The translations under genes were made by a program, and so were the position numbers. Shown here in pieces: positions 22,320 to 32,389 of a stretch of 64,000 bases of DNA. This DNA is from Pomphorhynchus laevis. Lineage: Eukaryota; Acanthocephala; Palaeacanthocephala; Echinorhynchida; Pomphorhynchidae. The first letter of the stretch is position 1. Each line of letters starts with the position of its first letter. The DNA is taken from assembly GCA_012934845.2 (NCBI GenBank), contig WNNJ02000181.1, positions 105,403-169,402 on the forward strand, written 5' to 3'. The notes below the pieces were generated by a model, which did not search any database, was not told the origin of the DNA, and saw nothing but the letters and a program-made list of their open reading frames with translations.

Positions 22320-25300
22320 TCCACTGTGATTTCGTCGTGATAGCAACATGATTAGACGAACATAAATTCACATTTATAAAAATAAATAAATCACATATAC
22401 AACGTTTACACGCTTTTCGAACACAGACCTGAGAATCTCGATTGCTCGATCATATGAATCAGCAACTTGAATCGATTTAAAAATCTCTGGAGACGAAATT
22501 TCTGATAATTGTAAGCTTGACTTGTTCGGGAGCTTTGATGTATAACAGGAATTCCGTAAATGTTGCAAACCAGTGGTGCCATAGTCAGTCATGCCTCGTT
22601 CATCTGGTTGTACTATTAACTTCGAAGGTTGCAAGTATTGTGCCATATCGATCGAACTTGCTGTCTCGGAGTCAGCAACATCAGATCGATGAGAGTTTGA
22701 TTCGGTCATTCAACAATGAGTCCAATAAATTGAGGTAAAACTTATGAAGTTTTATTAGACTTAATCTACAACATAAAATGGTTTAATGATAAACAAAGTT
22801 ATGACAATCACCCCGTCTTAATTTTTGCAAAATATGTTCTTCATCAGACATAGTCATCGAGATACCTGGGCCTTCTTCTCAGTCTTTTATTGAGGTCGTA
22901 CGCATTGCTTGTATCCTCGTTGCTTGAGCATGTTGAAGATTCCACCTCGGCTTTGAGCATGTTGCCTTTTTGACCTTTTGGCATCCTATAATCGTCACTT
23001 GAATCCGCAGGAATCGAAAATGCATTTTTCGAAATATGTGTATAGTTGCTGCAATAATCGTCTGTGATGTGAACGTCGGTTGAGTCTTTGCTGTTAGACA
23101 CGTCTCTAGTCAACAAAACAGTCGTATCGTTTTCTTTGGGCTGTTCAGTTAATTCCACATAAGGAATAATCGGATCCATTTCATTCTTATCTGTACCGTC
23201 AGTACTGTCGTTCGCTAAGTCCGGAACGAGGTCTCTCAGAGATACAACCGCTTCTCGGTCATTCGGATACTGAACAAGATCATATTTTGGATTTATCAAC
23301 AAAAGTTTGACTTGATCTACCAAGGGATCGAATTTAGACCTGCGATCGTGCCTTCGTACCAGGACCTCCTCGGACTCCAGTAGCCAGTTCGGAATTGAAG
23401 TACCCTGAACACTTTTGCGAGGAAAAGAGAATAAGCGATCGAGCAGTGTTTCGTTAGTCGCAGTTGATAAAAGTGTTCGAAGGCTGTTCAATACGTCGGA
23501 CATAATGCATTCCCATGATGATATGTGCATTAATCGGCTCACGAGAGAAGTAGTAATAGCAGTCCAAATAGTTCCATTGAAACGTTCGCATTGTCCGTTG
23601 CCTCTTGGGTTGTACGCTGAGCTAGTACAGCTGGCAACCCCTTGCTCATTTAGAAAATGATGAACTTGTTTTGAGAGAAAAGAAACTCCTTGATCACTGT
23701 GGATATACTGGGGGCATGCGAAAACTGGAAAGATTTGACTTAGACAGTAACAGACGGTAGTCGCAGAGACATCTTTGCACGCAAAAGCGAAAGGAAATCT
23801 AGTGAACTCATCGACAACTACGAAGATATATCAATTAGCAGACTTACTCGGCAGCGGACCTTTGAAGTCGACGCATAGTCTCTCGAAAGGCCTGGTAGCG
23901 CGAATAACGTGATCTTGAACATACATAAATCTAAGCTTACATCGGTTACATGCTGGGCAAGTTTTGACGACTCTCTTTACGTATTCGATTGAGAAGGGCA
24001 AATTTCTAGATCAAACATAATGGGCGAGTCGGCGTACTCCTGGATGACACAATTTACCGTGGATTTGGCGAAGCTCGTTTACTGAATGAGTGGTAAGCAG
24101 ACTTAAGATATATATCGGAAAAATATTGATATCGGCTAATTCCAGAGACTATGCTGAAGGTTAGGAAGTGGATAAGCGTATAATGACGTAAATTTATTTA
24201 TAGTTTCTGAATAGTCAATAACCATACGACGACGATGTTTGTCAGAATGATTGACTAATATTTGAGCTCGCCAGGATGAACTACACGGCTCGATAACGTC
24301 ATCTATAAGCAGCTACTGGATTTCAACTCTGATAAACTTGCAGTCTTCGTGATTGAATTTTTTGGAACGGATAACAACTGGCTTCGTATCGATAGAAAGA
24401 TGCTGGAAAGGTCGAATAGGGTCAACGTCGATAGACTTGAGAAAATCAATAACCAGATCGGATTGACTACCACCCATGCATATTTTCACGTTCTGGTAGC
24501 GTTCCATAAACTCTATTCCGAAGATAGATTCGGTACATAAATCGTTTAGAATATCAAATTTGACGTATTCGCAAACTCGATTGTGACACTCAATCGTTAC
24601 ACTCACTTCACCATTAGTATACGTTTTGAGATTGTTAGTGGCCATCGTCACATATTTGCTTGATTTTTGGATGGAGAGATTCAACCGTTTTGCTGTTTCG
24701 GACCGCATAAAATTTCCGTAACTGCCTGTATCAAAAAGGCATTGCACTCTATGCTGATTAATTTGAATAGTGTCGGCAACTTTGCTATCTCGACAGGTAT
24801 ATACCAGTGTCGCGATCTGTGTGTCAGTATTCTTGAATTTCGAAGATTGACAAACTCTACCGAAATGCCCAACTTTCCAGCATCGACGATATGTAGATTC
24901 CTTTGCCGGACAAGAAGACCTTTGGTGCTTTACTGATCCTCCGCAGAAAAAGCATTTCCACTGTGATTTCGTCGTGATAGCAACATGATTAGACGAACAT
25001 AAATTCACATTTTCACGGCTTTGAGGACTAACTGATTTGCGGTGTAGGTCGTCTGTTATATGGGCTACGCGCGAAAACGATTGTTCGATAATAGCTGAAC
25101 GCTTTTCAGCCATTTCCATAGCCTTGGCTTGGTCACATGCGATCGAAAATTGTAGATGCATATTTTCCAATAATCTCTCTCGTATCCTTGATGAAGACAT
25201 GCCCATAATTAACGCATTTAGCATTGCTTGATCTTGATGTTTTGAAGCTGTCACGTTTTTAAAATCACATTCGATAGCAAGATGCTTTAGCGCATTAATG

Positions 25301-25756
25301 TACTGATGTATATCCTCCCCATCAACTTGACGACGGATATACAACATGTGTCGAGCATATACAACGTTTACACGCTTTTCGAACACAGACCTGAGAATCT
25401 CGATTGCTCGATCATATGAATCAGCAACTTGAATCGATTTAAAAATCTCTGGAGAAACGAAATTTCTGAGAATAGTAAGCTTGACTTGTTCGGGAGCTTT
25501 GATGTATAACAGGAATTCCGTAAATGTTGCAAACCAGTGGTGCCATAGTCAGTCATGCCTCGTTCATCTGGTTGTACTATTAACTTCGAAGGTTGCAAGT
25601 ATCGTGCCATATCGATCGAACTTGCCGTCTCGGTGTCAGCAACATCAGATCGATGAGAGTTTGATTCGGTCATTCAACAATGAGTCCAATAAATTGAGGT
25701 AAATCCTTTGAAGTTTTATTAGACTTAATCTACAACACAAAATGGTTCAATGATAA
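22320..25756 (-). mobile_element. Ty3/gypsy-like LTR retrotransposon fossil
   Basis: A minus-strand fossil of a Ty3/gypsy-like element. Recognisable parts are gag with a zinc-knuckle region, an aspartic protease-like domain with the DTGSYGN motif (both within 25,386-24,313) and integrase-like sequence (about 24,200-22,844). The first part of gag with its leader occurs twice, at 25,365-25,756 and 22,400-22,790, so a second partial copy lies directly behind the first. Repeat F borders both sides. The element is broken in several places and appears old. Confidence 0.8.
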
Positions 25757-26155
25757 AACTTAAAATTAAGAAACAAACTAAAGATGACTAGTTTGATAAT
25801 CGTAATTAATTGCAAAAAAAATAAGTAGGTTTTCAAATTGAAGTTTGAACCTTTCCCAACCAACGCTCATTTAATTTGAAATCAGAAATGATTTCAATTA
25901 CATTTGCAGAGTGCATGAGGAAAGTCTTTTATAAAATCCAATTGTCAATAAAGCAGACGAGTTGAGTGATCGTCAGGTGATAGCAAAAGGGCCAAAACGT
26001 GAAACATAGATATTAGATCTGTAGCTGATTAGGTACGCCAATACTGAAATGAGAGTACTGTCGTTGGCTTCTAGATAGGATTTAAGCAGCGTGCAGTATC
26101 ATCAAAAATTTCAATTGCAGCATTGACCGCACAATTATATTAACTTAAAAATAGT
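25757..26155 (-). repeat. Repeat F unit beside the Ty3/gypsy fossil
   Basis: It matches 21,412-21,800 along most of its length: ATGACTAGTTTGATAAT, GTAGGTTTTCAA, CAACGCTSATTTAATTTGAAA, TTGTCAATAAAGC and CATTGACYGCACAAT. It lies at the gag side of the fossil, where a 5' LTR would be expected. Confidence 0.6.
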
Positions 26156-27005
26156 AGTGATGAAATATGAGAGAGTAAATTCTAAGAATTCGCGAAAAGG
26201 AAAAAATAGACAATGAACATGAATCTGGTCGGTATATGATAGCAAGGTTAATTCCGGAAAAGCAAGCAGAATTCTGAAAATAGGTTCAAAAGTACATAGC
26301 GTAAATGGCTGTTTAGTAAAAGTTAAGTGATATTAGACCATCATGATTGGAAGTAGATGCTTCTAATCACGTATTGTATTATAACAAGGTTTTGTGTTCG
26401 ACATTATAAGTGAACAGTTGATTTAAAACTGAGTGAGTACATAATAGTCTGAGTTTACTAAAAGATTTGAATATATAATGTTATTGATTATGTTTTTGTG
26501 TAAGACAAATGGCAAGTAAAGAACGATATTCCTCAGTCTCTGTAACATGTTAAGTATGTTTCAGAAAATTTACCGTTCAAGGAATATAGAAGAGAAATGA
26601 TCTTGTAGATTGTAATCGTCTATTATTATAGTATTATCATGATAAGCAAATTTCCGTAGGTTGTCGATTATAAAACTTACATCAGAACACGCACTGCGAT
26701 AATTAAACCATTTATATGTATTTTATGAGTTGATAGCAAAATGCTAAAGCATAAATTCTTACTTTCGCCTCCGGTTTTCACATTTAGTAACTTGAACGTT
26801 GCACTGTAACGTACATAAAGAGTCGTTCCACTACCTTCATTAATGATTCTATATACCAGATCAGAAGAATAATTTATCTCAAGTGATTTTGAAGTCTGAA
26901 AAATCGCAAGTAGTCGTCTTTCATGGTACCTCTGCAACGAAGAAAATCTTAAGAGATTAGCACTCTCTGCTTTCTCATCAATTTCGCAGTATCAACCACT
27001 CCTCA
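26156..27005 (+). other. No gene recognised
   Basis: This is AT-rich sequence with only short uninformative ORFs. One block at about 26,828-26,875 (TTAATGATTCTATATACCAG, CAGAAGAATAATT) recurs at 27,428-27,472. Nothing else can be supported. Confidence 0.5.
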
Positions 27006-27010
27006 CCTTC

Positions 27011-27305
27011 ACGAGTCGAGTAACTCGTATAGTCTGAGGTTCACCATTTCGGTAAAACTGGTTGACGAAAGCATACCTGGATAGATTCAAACGTGTCCTG
27101 TAGAGAGCTAGATTGGCCCTAAAACGGACCCAGCATATATCATTAAATTAGAAAACCCAATTAGCCTCTGGGGTACTTGGGCTATCTCGGAATTAGTCTT
27201 CTTAACTGGAGTCTTAGGGGCTGAAAGACCCTGAATATTTAAGTCGAAATGCGCCGCACTGGTATGGCCGGTGGCTCAGATCCCACTGGACCTGTAGTTG
27301 TTTTG
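27011..27305 (+). mobile_element. LINE-B 3' end fragment
   Basis: This plus-strand tail starts at CACGAGTCGAGTAA and shares GGTTCACCAT, CTGGTTGACGAAAGC, AGAGAGCTAG, ACGGACCCAGC, TACTTGGGCTATCTCG and GGCTCAGATCCCACTGGACC with the tail at 46,396-46,795. It is 5'-truncated and diverged. Confidence 0.75.
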
Positions 27306-27838
27306 GTGTTAGAAGAAGTTACAAGAAATTGTTAAAGATTATATTGGTATTGATATATCCTCAACTTAATTGTATATATCTAACGGTTGTGTAAACGTTT
27401 TAATAAAATCTTTATTTATAGTCGCTTCACCACCTCCATTAATGATTCTATATACTAGACCAGAAGAATAATTGAGTAAATCTTTGAGTATTAAGGATTC
27501 TAAAAAGAATACACCTGTAAGTGATATACAATGCAACCCAGTCTTTGTCCGCATGACTTAAAAATTTTGGACTTTAATTTCGTCTCTTCCGCATTTAAAC
27601 ATGCTTTTAAAACTTTTTAACTTCATGCAGAAGTTTATAAGTTTACGTTCTCATCAAGGTCTATCAATAATCCGATAGGTGAAAAATTAAAGACGAGATG
27701 ATTTCTGAAAAATTGTCTGAATTTAATTCTTATTTTTAGAAGTATCTTTTAAGTCTAGGGTGATTTTCTATCATTTTATCAACAAGGATGAGTGCTACTA
27801 CTTTAATGCTAGAAGTAGCTTTAGAAGAATAAAAAAGT
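27306..27838 (+). other. No gene recognised
   Basis: AT-rich. It contains the second copy of the TTAATGATTCTATATACTAG block (27,428-27,472). No domain or repeat family is recognised. Confidence 0.5.
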
Positions 27839-27839
27839 G

Positions 27840-28005
27840 AAATTGATTTTGAGTGACCAATGCGTGCCAACGGCGCATTTACAAGCCTCGAAAAATGAAA
27901 AATGATCAGTGATAAAAATAATTTCGCAGATGAATTTGAATAGTATGATCAAGTCGATCGGATGTATGAAGAGAGACTTCTTAAGCCAAAGAAATAATAT
28001 AAACA
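27840..28005 (-). mobile_element. Diverged L2-type LINE 3' tail
   Basis: The segment GACCAATGCGTGCCAACGGC then GCATTTACAAGCC resembles the L2 tail signature in the window (GGCAAATGCGTGCC...GCTTACA) on the minus strand, followed by a purine-rich stretch as in other minus-strand L2 copies. It is short and diverged, and the subfamily is not clear. Confidence 0.5.
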
Positions 28006-28482
28006 CCGAATAAGTGCAAATTTATCATCAGACGCAAATACATTCCAGACATAAGCTACGATAGATCTAGTTAAGAAGTATACTTAAAACTACTATCAAT
28101 TCTACTAAAACCGTTAAACTACAGATCTAGTTATTGTTGGGCGAAGAGATCTAGAAATAAGTCATTTTTGTTACGATTTAAACCGGTGTTAAGAAGAGCT
28201 AGACGAAAAAAGGATATATTTTAACGTGGCAAATGCGTGCCAGCGCACGCTTACATGACAACAACAAAACAAGACTGTGAATCAGGTGTCGAGAAGGTGT
28301 GAACGGATAAGGTGTTTGAATGTGATAAAGGACGAGGCGCGGCGGACGTCGAGAGGGAGTTGATTACAGGCGAGTGAGGCGGCGACGAGGAAGGATCGGA
28401 GACCGTAGTTGTTGGAGTAATTAGGAACGTGGAGTAAGATGGTATGACAGGAACGAAGCGATAGCGAGGTGGGGCGAGTATT

Positions 28483-29391
28483 AATTCTACAAAAGAATTT
28501 TTAGAACAGACAAAAGGAATAAATTTTCAAAATATAAATACATACGATTTTAGTACGCTTTATACAAATCTAGATTTAGTAGATATTAAAGAAGCGTTAG
28601 TAAAATTAATTTATCTTATATTCGGAAAAAGATATACATATATATGTTATAATAATTATAACGCCTATCTAACAAAAATTAAACCATCAAGTAAATATAA
28701 ATATATGGATAAAATTGAATTAATAGAATCCTTAAATATTTTGATAAATCAAAATTATTTAAAAGTAGGGACATCTATATTTAGACAAGTAAAAGGTGTA
28801 CCAATGGGTGGTAATAGTAGCCCAATTATAGCTGACTTGTTTTTAAGCTTTATAGAATATGAATTTGTTCATAACTGTGTAAAAACTAAATCTAAACAAT
28901 ATAAATATATGAAATATATGTTTCGATACATTGATGATATATGTGTATTTAATTCTAATAATTTTTATTCAATTAGTGAGCACATTTATCCAGAAAGCCT
29001 TATTCTTAACAAAACCAATATTAATGATAAAGAAGGTGTATATCTAGATATGAACATTAAATTAACATTAACTAAAACTACTATTAATTTATATCGTAAA
29101 GATGACATATTTAAATTTACAAGAAACATATTTTTGCATGAGCATTCATGCATACCATATAATATAAAATATAATACATTAAATAATGAAATTTTAAGAA
29201 TTGCAACAATATGTAATGATATTGGCTTTCTTCAAAATCATTTAAATAATTTAATAGATACATATTTTAAACTAAGTTACTATAAAAATAACATCAAGCA
29301 GAAAATAGTAAAATATATAAATCAACACAATAATATAAAGAATAAATTTAAACTCTTAAGTGGCAAATTTTTATGGATGGATAATAAATAA
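28483..29391 (+). CDS. Penelope-like reverse transcriptase (C-terminal part)
   Basis: One open frame of 302 codons runs from the left junction (28,483) to TAA at 29,389-29,391. The ATG at 28,705 is internal, because RT motif A lies before it. Motifs in order: YDFSTLYTNLD (motif A), RQVKGVPMGGNSSPIIADLF (motif B), FRYIDDICVFN (motif C), VYLDMNIKL, and a C-terminal thumb-like part with LYRKDDIFKFTRN and ILRIATICND. The frame has no stop or frameshift, although the element is 5'-truncated, so it seems young. Penelope RTs are relatives of telomerase RT. Codon use is extremely A/T-biased compared with the flanking L2-1. Confidence 0.85.
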   Translation, partial: NSTKEFLEQTKGINFQNINTYDFSTLYTNLDLVDIKEALVKLIYLIFGKRYTYICYNNYNAYLTKIKPSSKYKYMDKIELIESLNILINQNYLKVGTSIFRQVKGVPMGGNSSPIIADLFLSFIEYEFVHNCVKTKSKQYKYMKYMFRYIDDICVFNSNNFYSISEHIYPESLILNKTNINDKEGVYLDMNIKLTLTKTTINLYRKDDIFKFTRNIFLHEHSCIPYNIKYNTLNNEILRIATICNDIGFLQNHLNNLIDTYFKLSYYKNNIKQKIVKYINQHNNIKNKFKLLSGKFLWMDNK

Positions 29392-29435
29392 TATACTTTG
29401 CATTAGAATAAGATACTAGATAGTTATTTCAGAGG

Positions 29436-29515
29436 AAATACATCATTAGCATGTATTTGGCCCCGCTGCTATGTTGGGTAGAGGAGTTAGGGGCCGAAAC
29501 CTGATAGCATAGCAG
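29436..29515 (+). ncRNA. Conserved hairpin plus H-type pseudoknot in Penelope-like 3' UTR
   Basis: Downstream of the RT stop the sequence can form a hairpin (AAATACAT 29,436-443 with ATGTATTT 451-458) and then two interlocked stems: GGCCCC (29,459-464) with GGGGCC (490-495), and CTGCTATGTT (466-475) with AGCATAGCAG (506-515, one G-U). Both stems recur in the second copy at 55,209-55,288, where the G-U pair is A-U. This is a predicted element-encoded RNA structure. Its function is unknown. Confidence 0.6.
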
Positions 29516-31408
29516 TTCCTCCTGATGACCTCTAATTCTTATTCTGATACAACGTCTATTATTTATTAGTCAATTCATAAAAATGACGTTTATTTTAAAT
29601 TTTATTTTTTATTTTTTATTTTTATTTTTATTTTTTAACTTGATTTAAATTATAGAAAATCTAAAAACAATTATTAATTTTATTATTTAATTATTAAATT
29701 TTGATTTAGCATTATTATGTTTTGTTTATTTTATAATTATATAACAATACGTAGACTCAGTTAGCTGATTTAATCGTCCAAGAAAGCAAGGTTGATGAAT
29801 GATGGGGAGCCGAGAGCGATGAGACGAAAAGTTACGAGAAGAAGGCGGAGTTTGATGTGGATGTGGATGGTGGACCAGGAGAGTTGGGCAAGACATGTGG
29901 ATATGTGGTCGAAGCGACGGAAACGAAAGAGCACTCGAACAGCGGAGTTGATTATGCGTTGTAGTGGTAGGATGATGGATTTTGGAGAATTGGCTAAAAG
30001 GCTAAGGCAGTAATCGATTTTAGGGAAAAGAAGCGAAGAAAGAAGAGATATACAAGAACAGAAGTCGATAAGGGAGCGGATACGGCGGATGTCACGAAGA
30101 ATTAAGTTAGACGAGCGGACCTTGTCACGGACGAAGGGTTTAAGGGAAAGGTGATCATCGAAATGGAAGCCTAAGAAAGTGAGATTGTGGACTATGGGGA
30201 TGATCGATGAGTCAAAAGATACAGTGGAAGGAGATATGTTTGGTTTACGGGGGAGGATCCACATTATTTTAGACTTGTCGGGGTTTACAACGAGATGGAG
30301 ATTGGATAGACGTTTGTAGATAGAAGAAATACAGTTGAAGGCAGAAATGCCGATATCGTGTATGTAATGTGGGGTGCATGAGCATAGATGAGGATGTCAT
30401 CAGCGTATTGCATGACGTTAAAGGAGTAAGGTTTGATAAACGGAGAGTGATCGACAAGCAGAAAAGAGAAAATCAGGGGACCTAAAACTGAACCTTGTGG
30501 GACCCCGCAAAAAATAGGGATGGGAGGGGAGGAAGATGAATTAGAACAGACGCGAATGGAACGGTCGTATAGATATGAGGCAAACCGTGCTACGGAGGAG
30601 GAAGAAAATCCGTAATCATAACGAAGGCGAAAAAGGAGGACGGAGTGGTCGACAATGTCGAAGGCGGAGGAGAGGTCGAGTCAACCAAACGGCGAAAATT
30701 CGAGTCAACCACTCGAATTTTCGCCGTTTTCCTCGCGACGACGTTTTTCGATGCGGGCTGAAGAGATTTGAGCGATTTCGGAAGGGGCGCGATCGGGGAA
30801 AATTCGAGTGGTTGAAGATGACATGAGTTTGAATCGTTGAGAGAGGACAGAAGACGCGTGAGAGCGATTCTTGAAAAAATTTTTAGGAGAGGGGGCTGGG
30901 AAGGATTAGATTGAGAAGATTTGTTTAGACGGATGAATGCGACAGGAGAAACTATCGAAACGAAACTATCGTTTTGTTTCATTGTTGGCTGAAGAAGGAG
31001 ATGATGAGGAGATACAGATCGGTAACGGATTTTTGGGCGCAGATGGACTACACGAAAATTTCAATTATATTTTTAATGGCAAGAGATAAAAAAATTAGAG
31101 AGATTAAAATATACAATATATTTACTAGTTTAAACAATCTTGATTATTAAGTACTTACAAATGAATCAGTAACTACTTACAAGAATTCCCAGCTTGTAAA
31201 CGCAATTCATTTTCGAAGTCCTACTGAGACTAACATATACAATATTAATATATACAATCTAATAAACATACATTACTACTACTAACAATACAACAACCTT
31301 CGACGACAACCAACGACAACTTTCGACGACAACTAACAACAACCATCGACGACTATCCGCTTGACAATTATCGACAACCACCGACAACCATCGACGACAT
31401 ATAAAATA

Positions 31409-31475
31409 TTAATCTAATAAATTATATAAATTTATTAGATTAATTAATTTATTAGATTTATTAATCTAATAAATT
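31409..31475. repeat. Two adjacent perfect hairpins in alternating orientation
   Basis: TTAATCTAATAAATT (409-423) pairs with AATTTATTAGATTAA (429-443). Then AATTTATTAGATT (446-458) pairs with AATCTAATAAATT (463-475). The same word thus appears four times as A, A', A', A in the L2-1 leader. Confidence 0.8.
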
Positions 31476-31858
31476 ATAAACATACATTATTACTACTTAT
31501 AACTACATATTACTACTTATTATCATACGCGACTTCTTCTATAAGAACATATCAACCTCCAACGTGTCCACTCAAACCACCCAGACATTTCTGATATCCT
31601 TTGTCAACCCACTGATCATGTCATCAGATGCACTTCTAATCACATGTCTTCACTTCCCGACACCCCCGTATCTCCCCCTTCTGTCTCGTTTCTCAATAAC
31701 CTACATCCCTCAATCAAAATTACCTCCACCAACCTGCACAATCCTTCCACTCATAACCTTTCCTCACATAGCTCACCACCCTCTATATTATTCAAATCCT
31801 CTTTGTCTTCCGCTGCTAAATCTACTCTCTTAATATCCTCAACTCCCAGTTCTCTATC

Positions 31859-32389
31859 GTGATTTCACCAACTCACGTTACTCGTCCTCCTTTACGGAAA
31901 CGCTTTCCTTCTCGCGATCGTTGCGTCATCGTCACTAATATCACTCCTTCCACCTCTTTATCTCCACAAGCACGTCTCGACCACGATGTTTCCGCATTCA
32001 GATCCATCCTCTCGTCTCTTGTTCCTGCGGATAAACCATCCTTTTTCAACAACATCTCTCCTGTCGCATTCATCCGCCTAAATAAATCTTCTCAATGTAA
32101 TCCTTCCCAGCCTCCTCTCTTAAAAGTTGTTTTTAAGCATTGCTCTCACGCGTCTTCTGATATATCCGAACGACTCAAACTCATGTCCCCTTCAGCCACT
32201 CGCATTTTCCCCGATCGCACCCCCTCCGAAATCGCTCAACTCTCATTTGCCCGCAACGAAAAACGCCGTCGCGAAGAAAACGGCGAAACACCTCTCTCCA
32301 TCCGAAACATCGACGGAAATTTTCAAGTTGTCCACACCCGCCCAAAAATTCGATGGCGCACTATCTCCCTTATATGTCTTCTCACCTAG
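31859..32389 (+). pseudogene. L2-1 ORF1 C-terminal RRM-like domain
   Basis: A 176-codon open block encodes the ORF1 C-terminal domain, homologous to CR1-a ORF1 residues 212-364: RDRCVIVTNITPSTSLSPQA, VAFIRLNKSS, PPLLKVVFKH, PSEIAQLSFARNEKRRREEN and NFQVVHTRPKIRW. The N-terminal zinc-cluster part is not intact upstream. It overlaps the first codons of ORF2 (32,353) in another frame. It belongs to a dead L2-1 copy. Confidence 0.8.

Larger units (their letters stand above)
28481..29773 (+). mobile_element. Penelope-like element, 5'-truncated, inside L2-1
   Basis: This very AT-rich insert carries a Penelope-like reverse transcriptase and a structured 3' region. The host L2-1 reads GGGGCGAGTA up to 28,480 and resumes TCGTCCAAGAAAGC at about 29,774. 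Other L2-1 copies have these two halves joined, which fixes both junctions to within a few bases. No long target-site duplication is visible. The ORF ends soon after the RT, with no GIY-YIG domain behind it. This fits either an endonuclease-less type or the clade with an N-terminal GIY-YIG (Naiad-type). The RT (DFSTLYTNLD, GVPMGGNSSPIIADLFL) looks more like the latter. The N-terminus is missing here. Confidence 0.85.
28212..31060 (-). mobile_element. L2-1 LINE (minus), split by a Penelope-like element
   Basis: The minus-strand L2-1 copy begins with its 3' hairpin tail (28,212-28,480), is interrupted by a Penelope-like insertion (28,481-29,773) and continues through post-RT (30,264-29,770) and RT motifs with YADD and GVPQG codons near 30,400-30,520. 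At about 30,690 the RT joins ORF1 directly through a perfect hairpin, so the endonuclease and half the RT are missing. A further piece at about 30,985-31,060 repeats an ORF1 end from another L2 subfamily. It lies head-to-head with the next L2-1 copy. Confidence 0.85.

Noticed and set aside
26677-27554. Two short minus-strand ORFs sharing LVYRIIN as a gene family
   Set aside because: The shared residues come from one about 50-bp repeated DNA block. Nothing else matches.
29459-29515. HDV-like ribozyme call for the pseudoknot
   Set aside because: The P1/P2 topology fits, but no P3 or P4 helix and no clear catalytic C junction were found. It is kept only as a pseudoknot.
29522-29530. CTGATGA in the Penelope-like 3' UTR as a hammerhead ribozyme
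   Set aside because: No GAAAC follows a stem II downstream, and the upstream GAAAC (29,496) cannot be joined to it by convincing stems in any permutation.
29792-30013. Arginine-rich ORF on the plus strand (and similar ones at 30,575, 34,433 and 39,053)
   Set aside because: These are antisense shadows of pyrimidine-rich L2 coding sequence.
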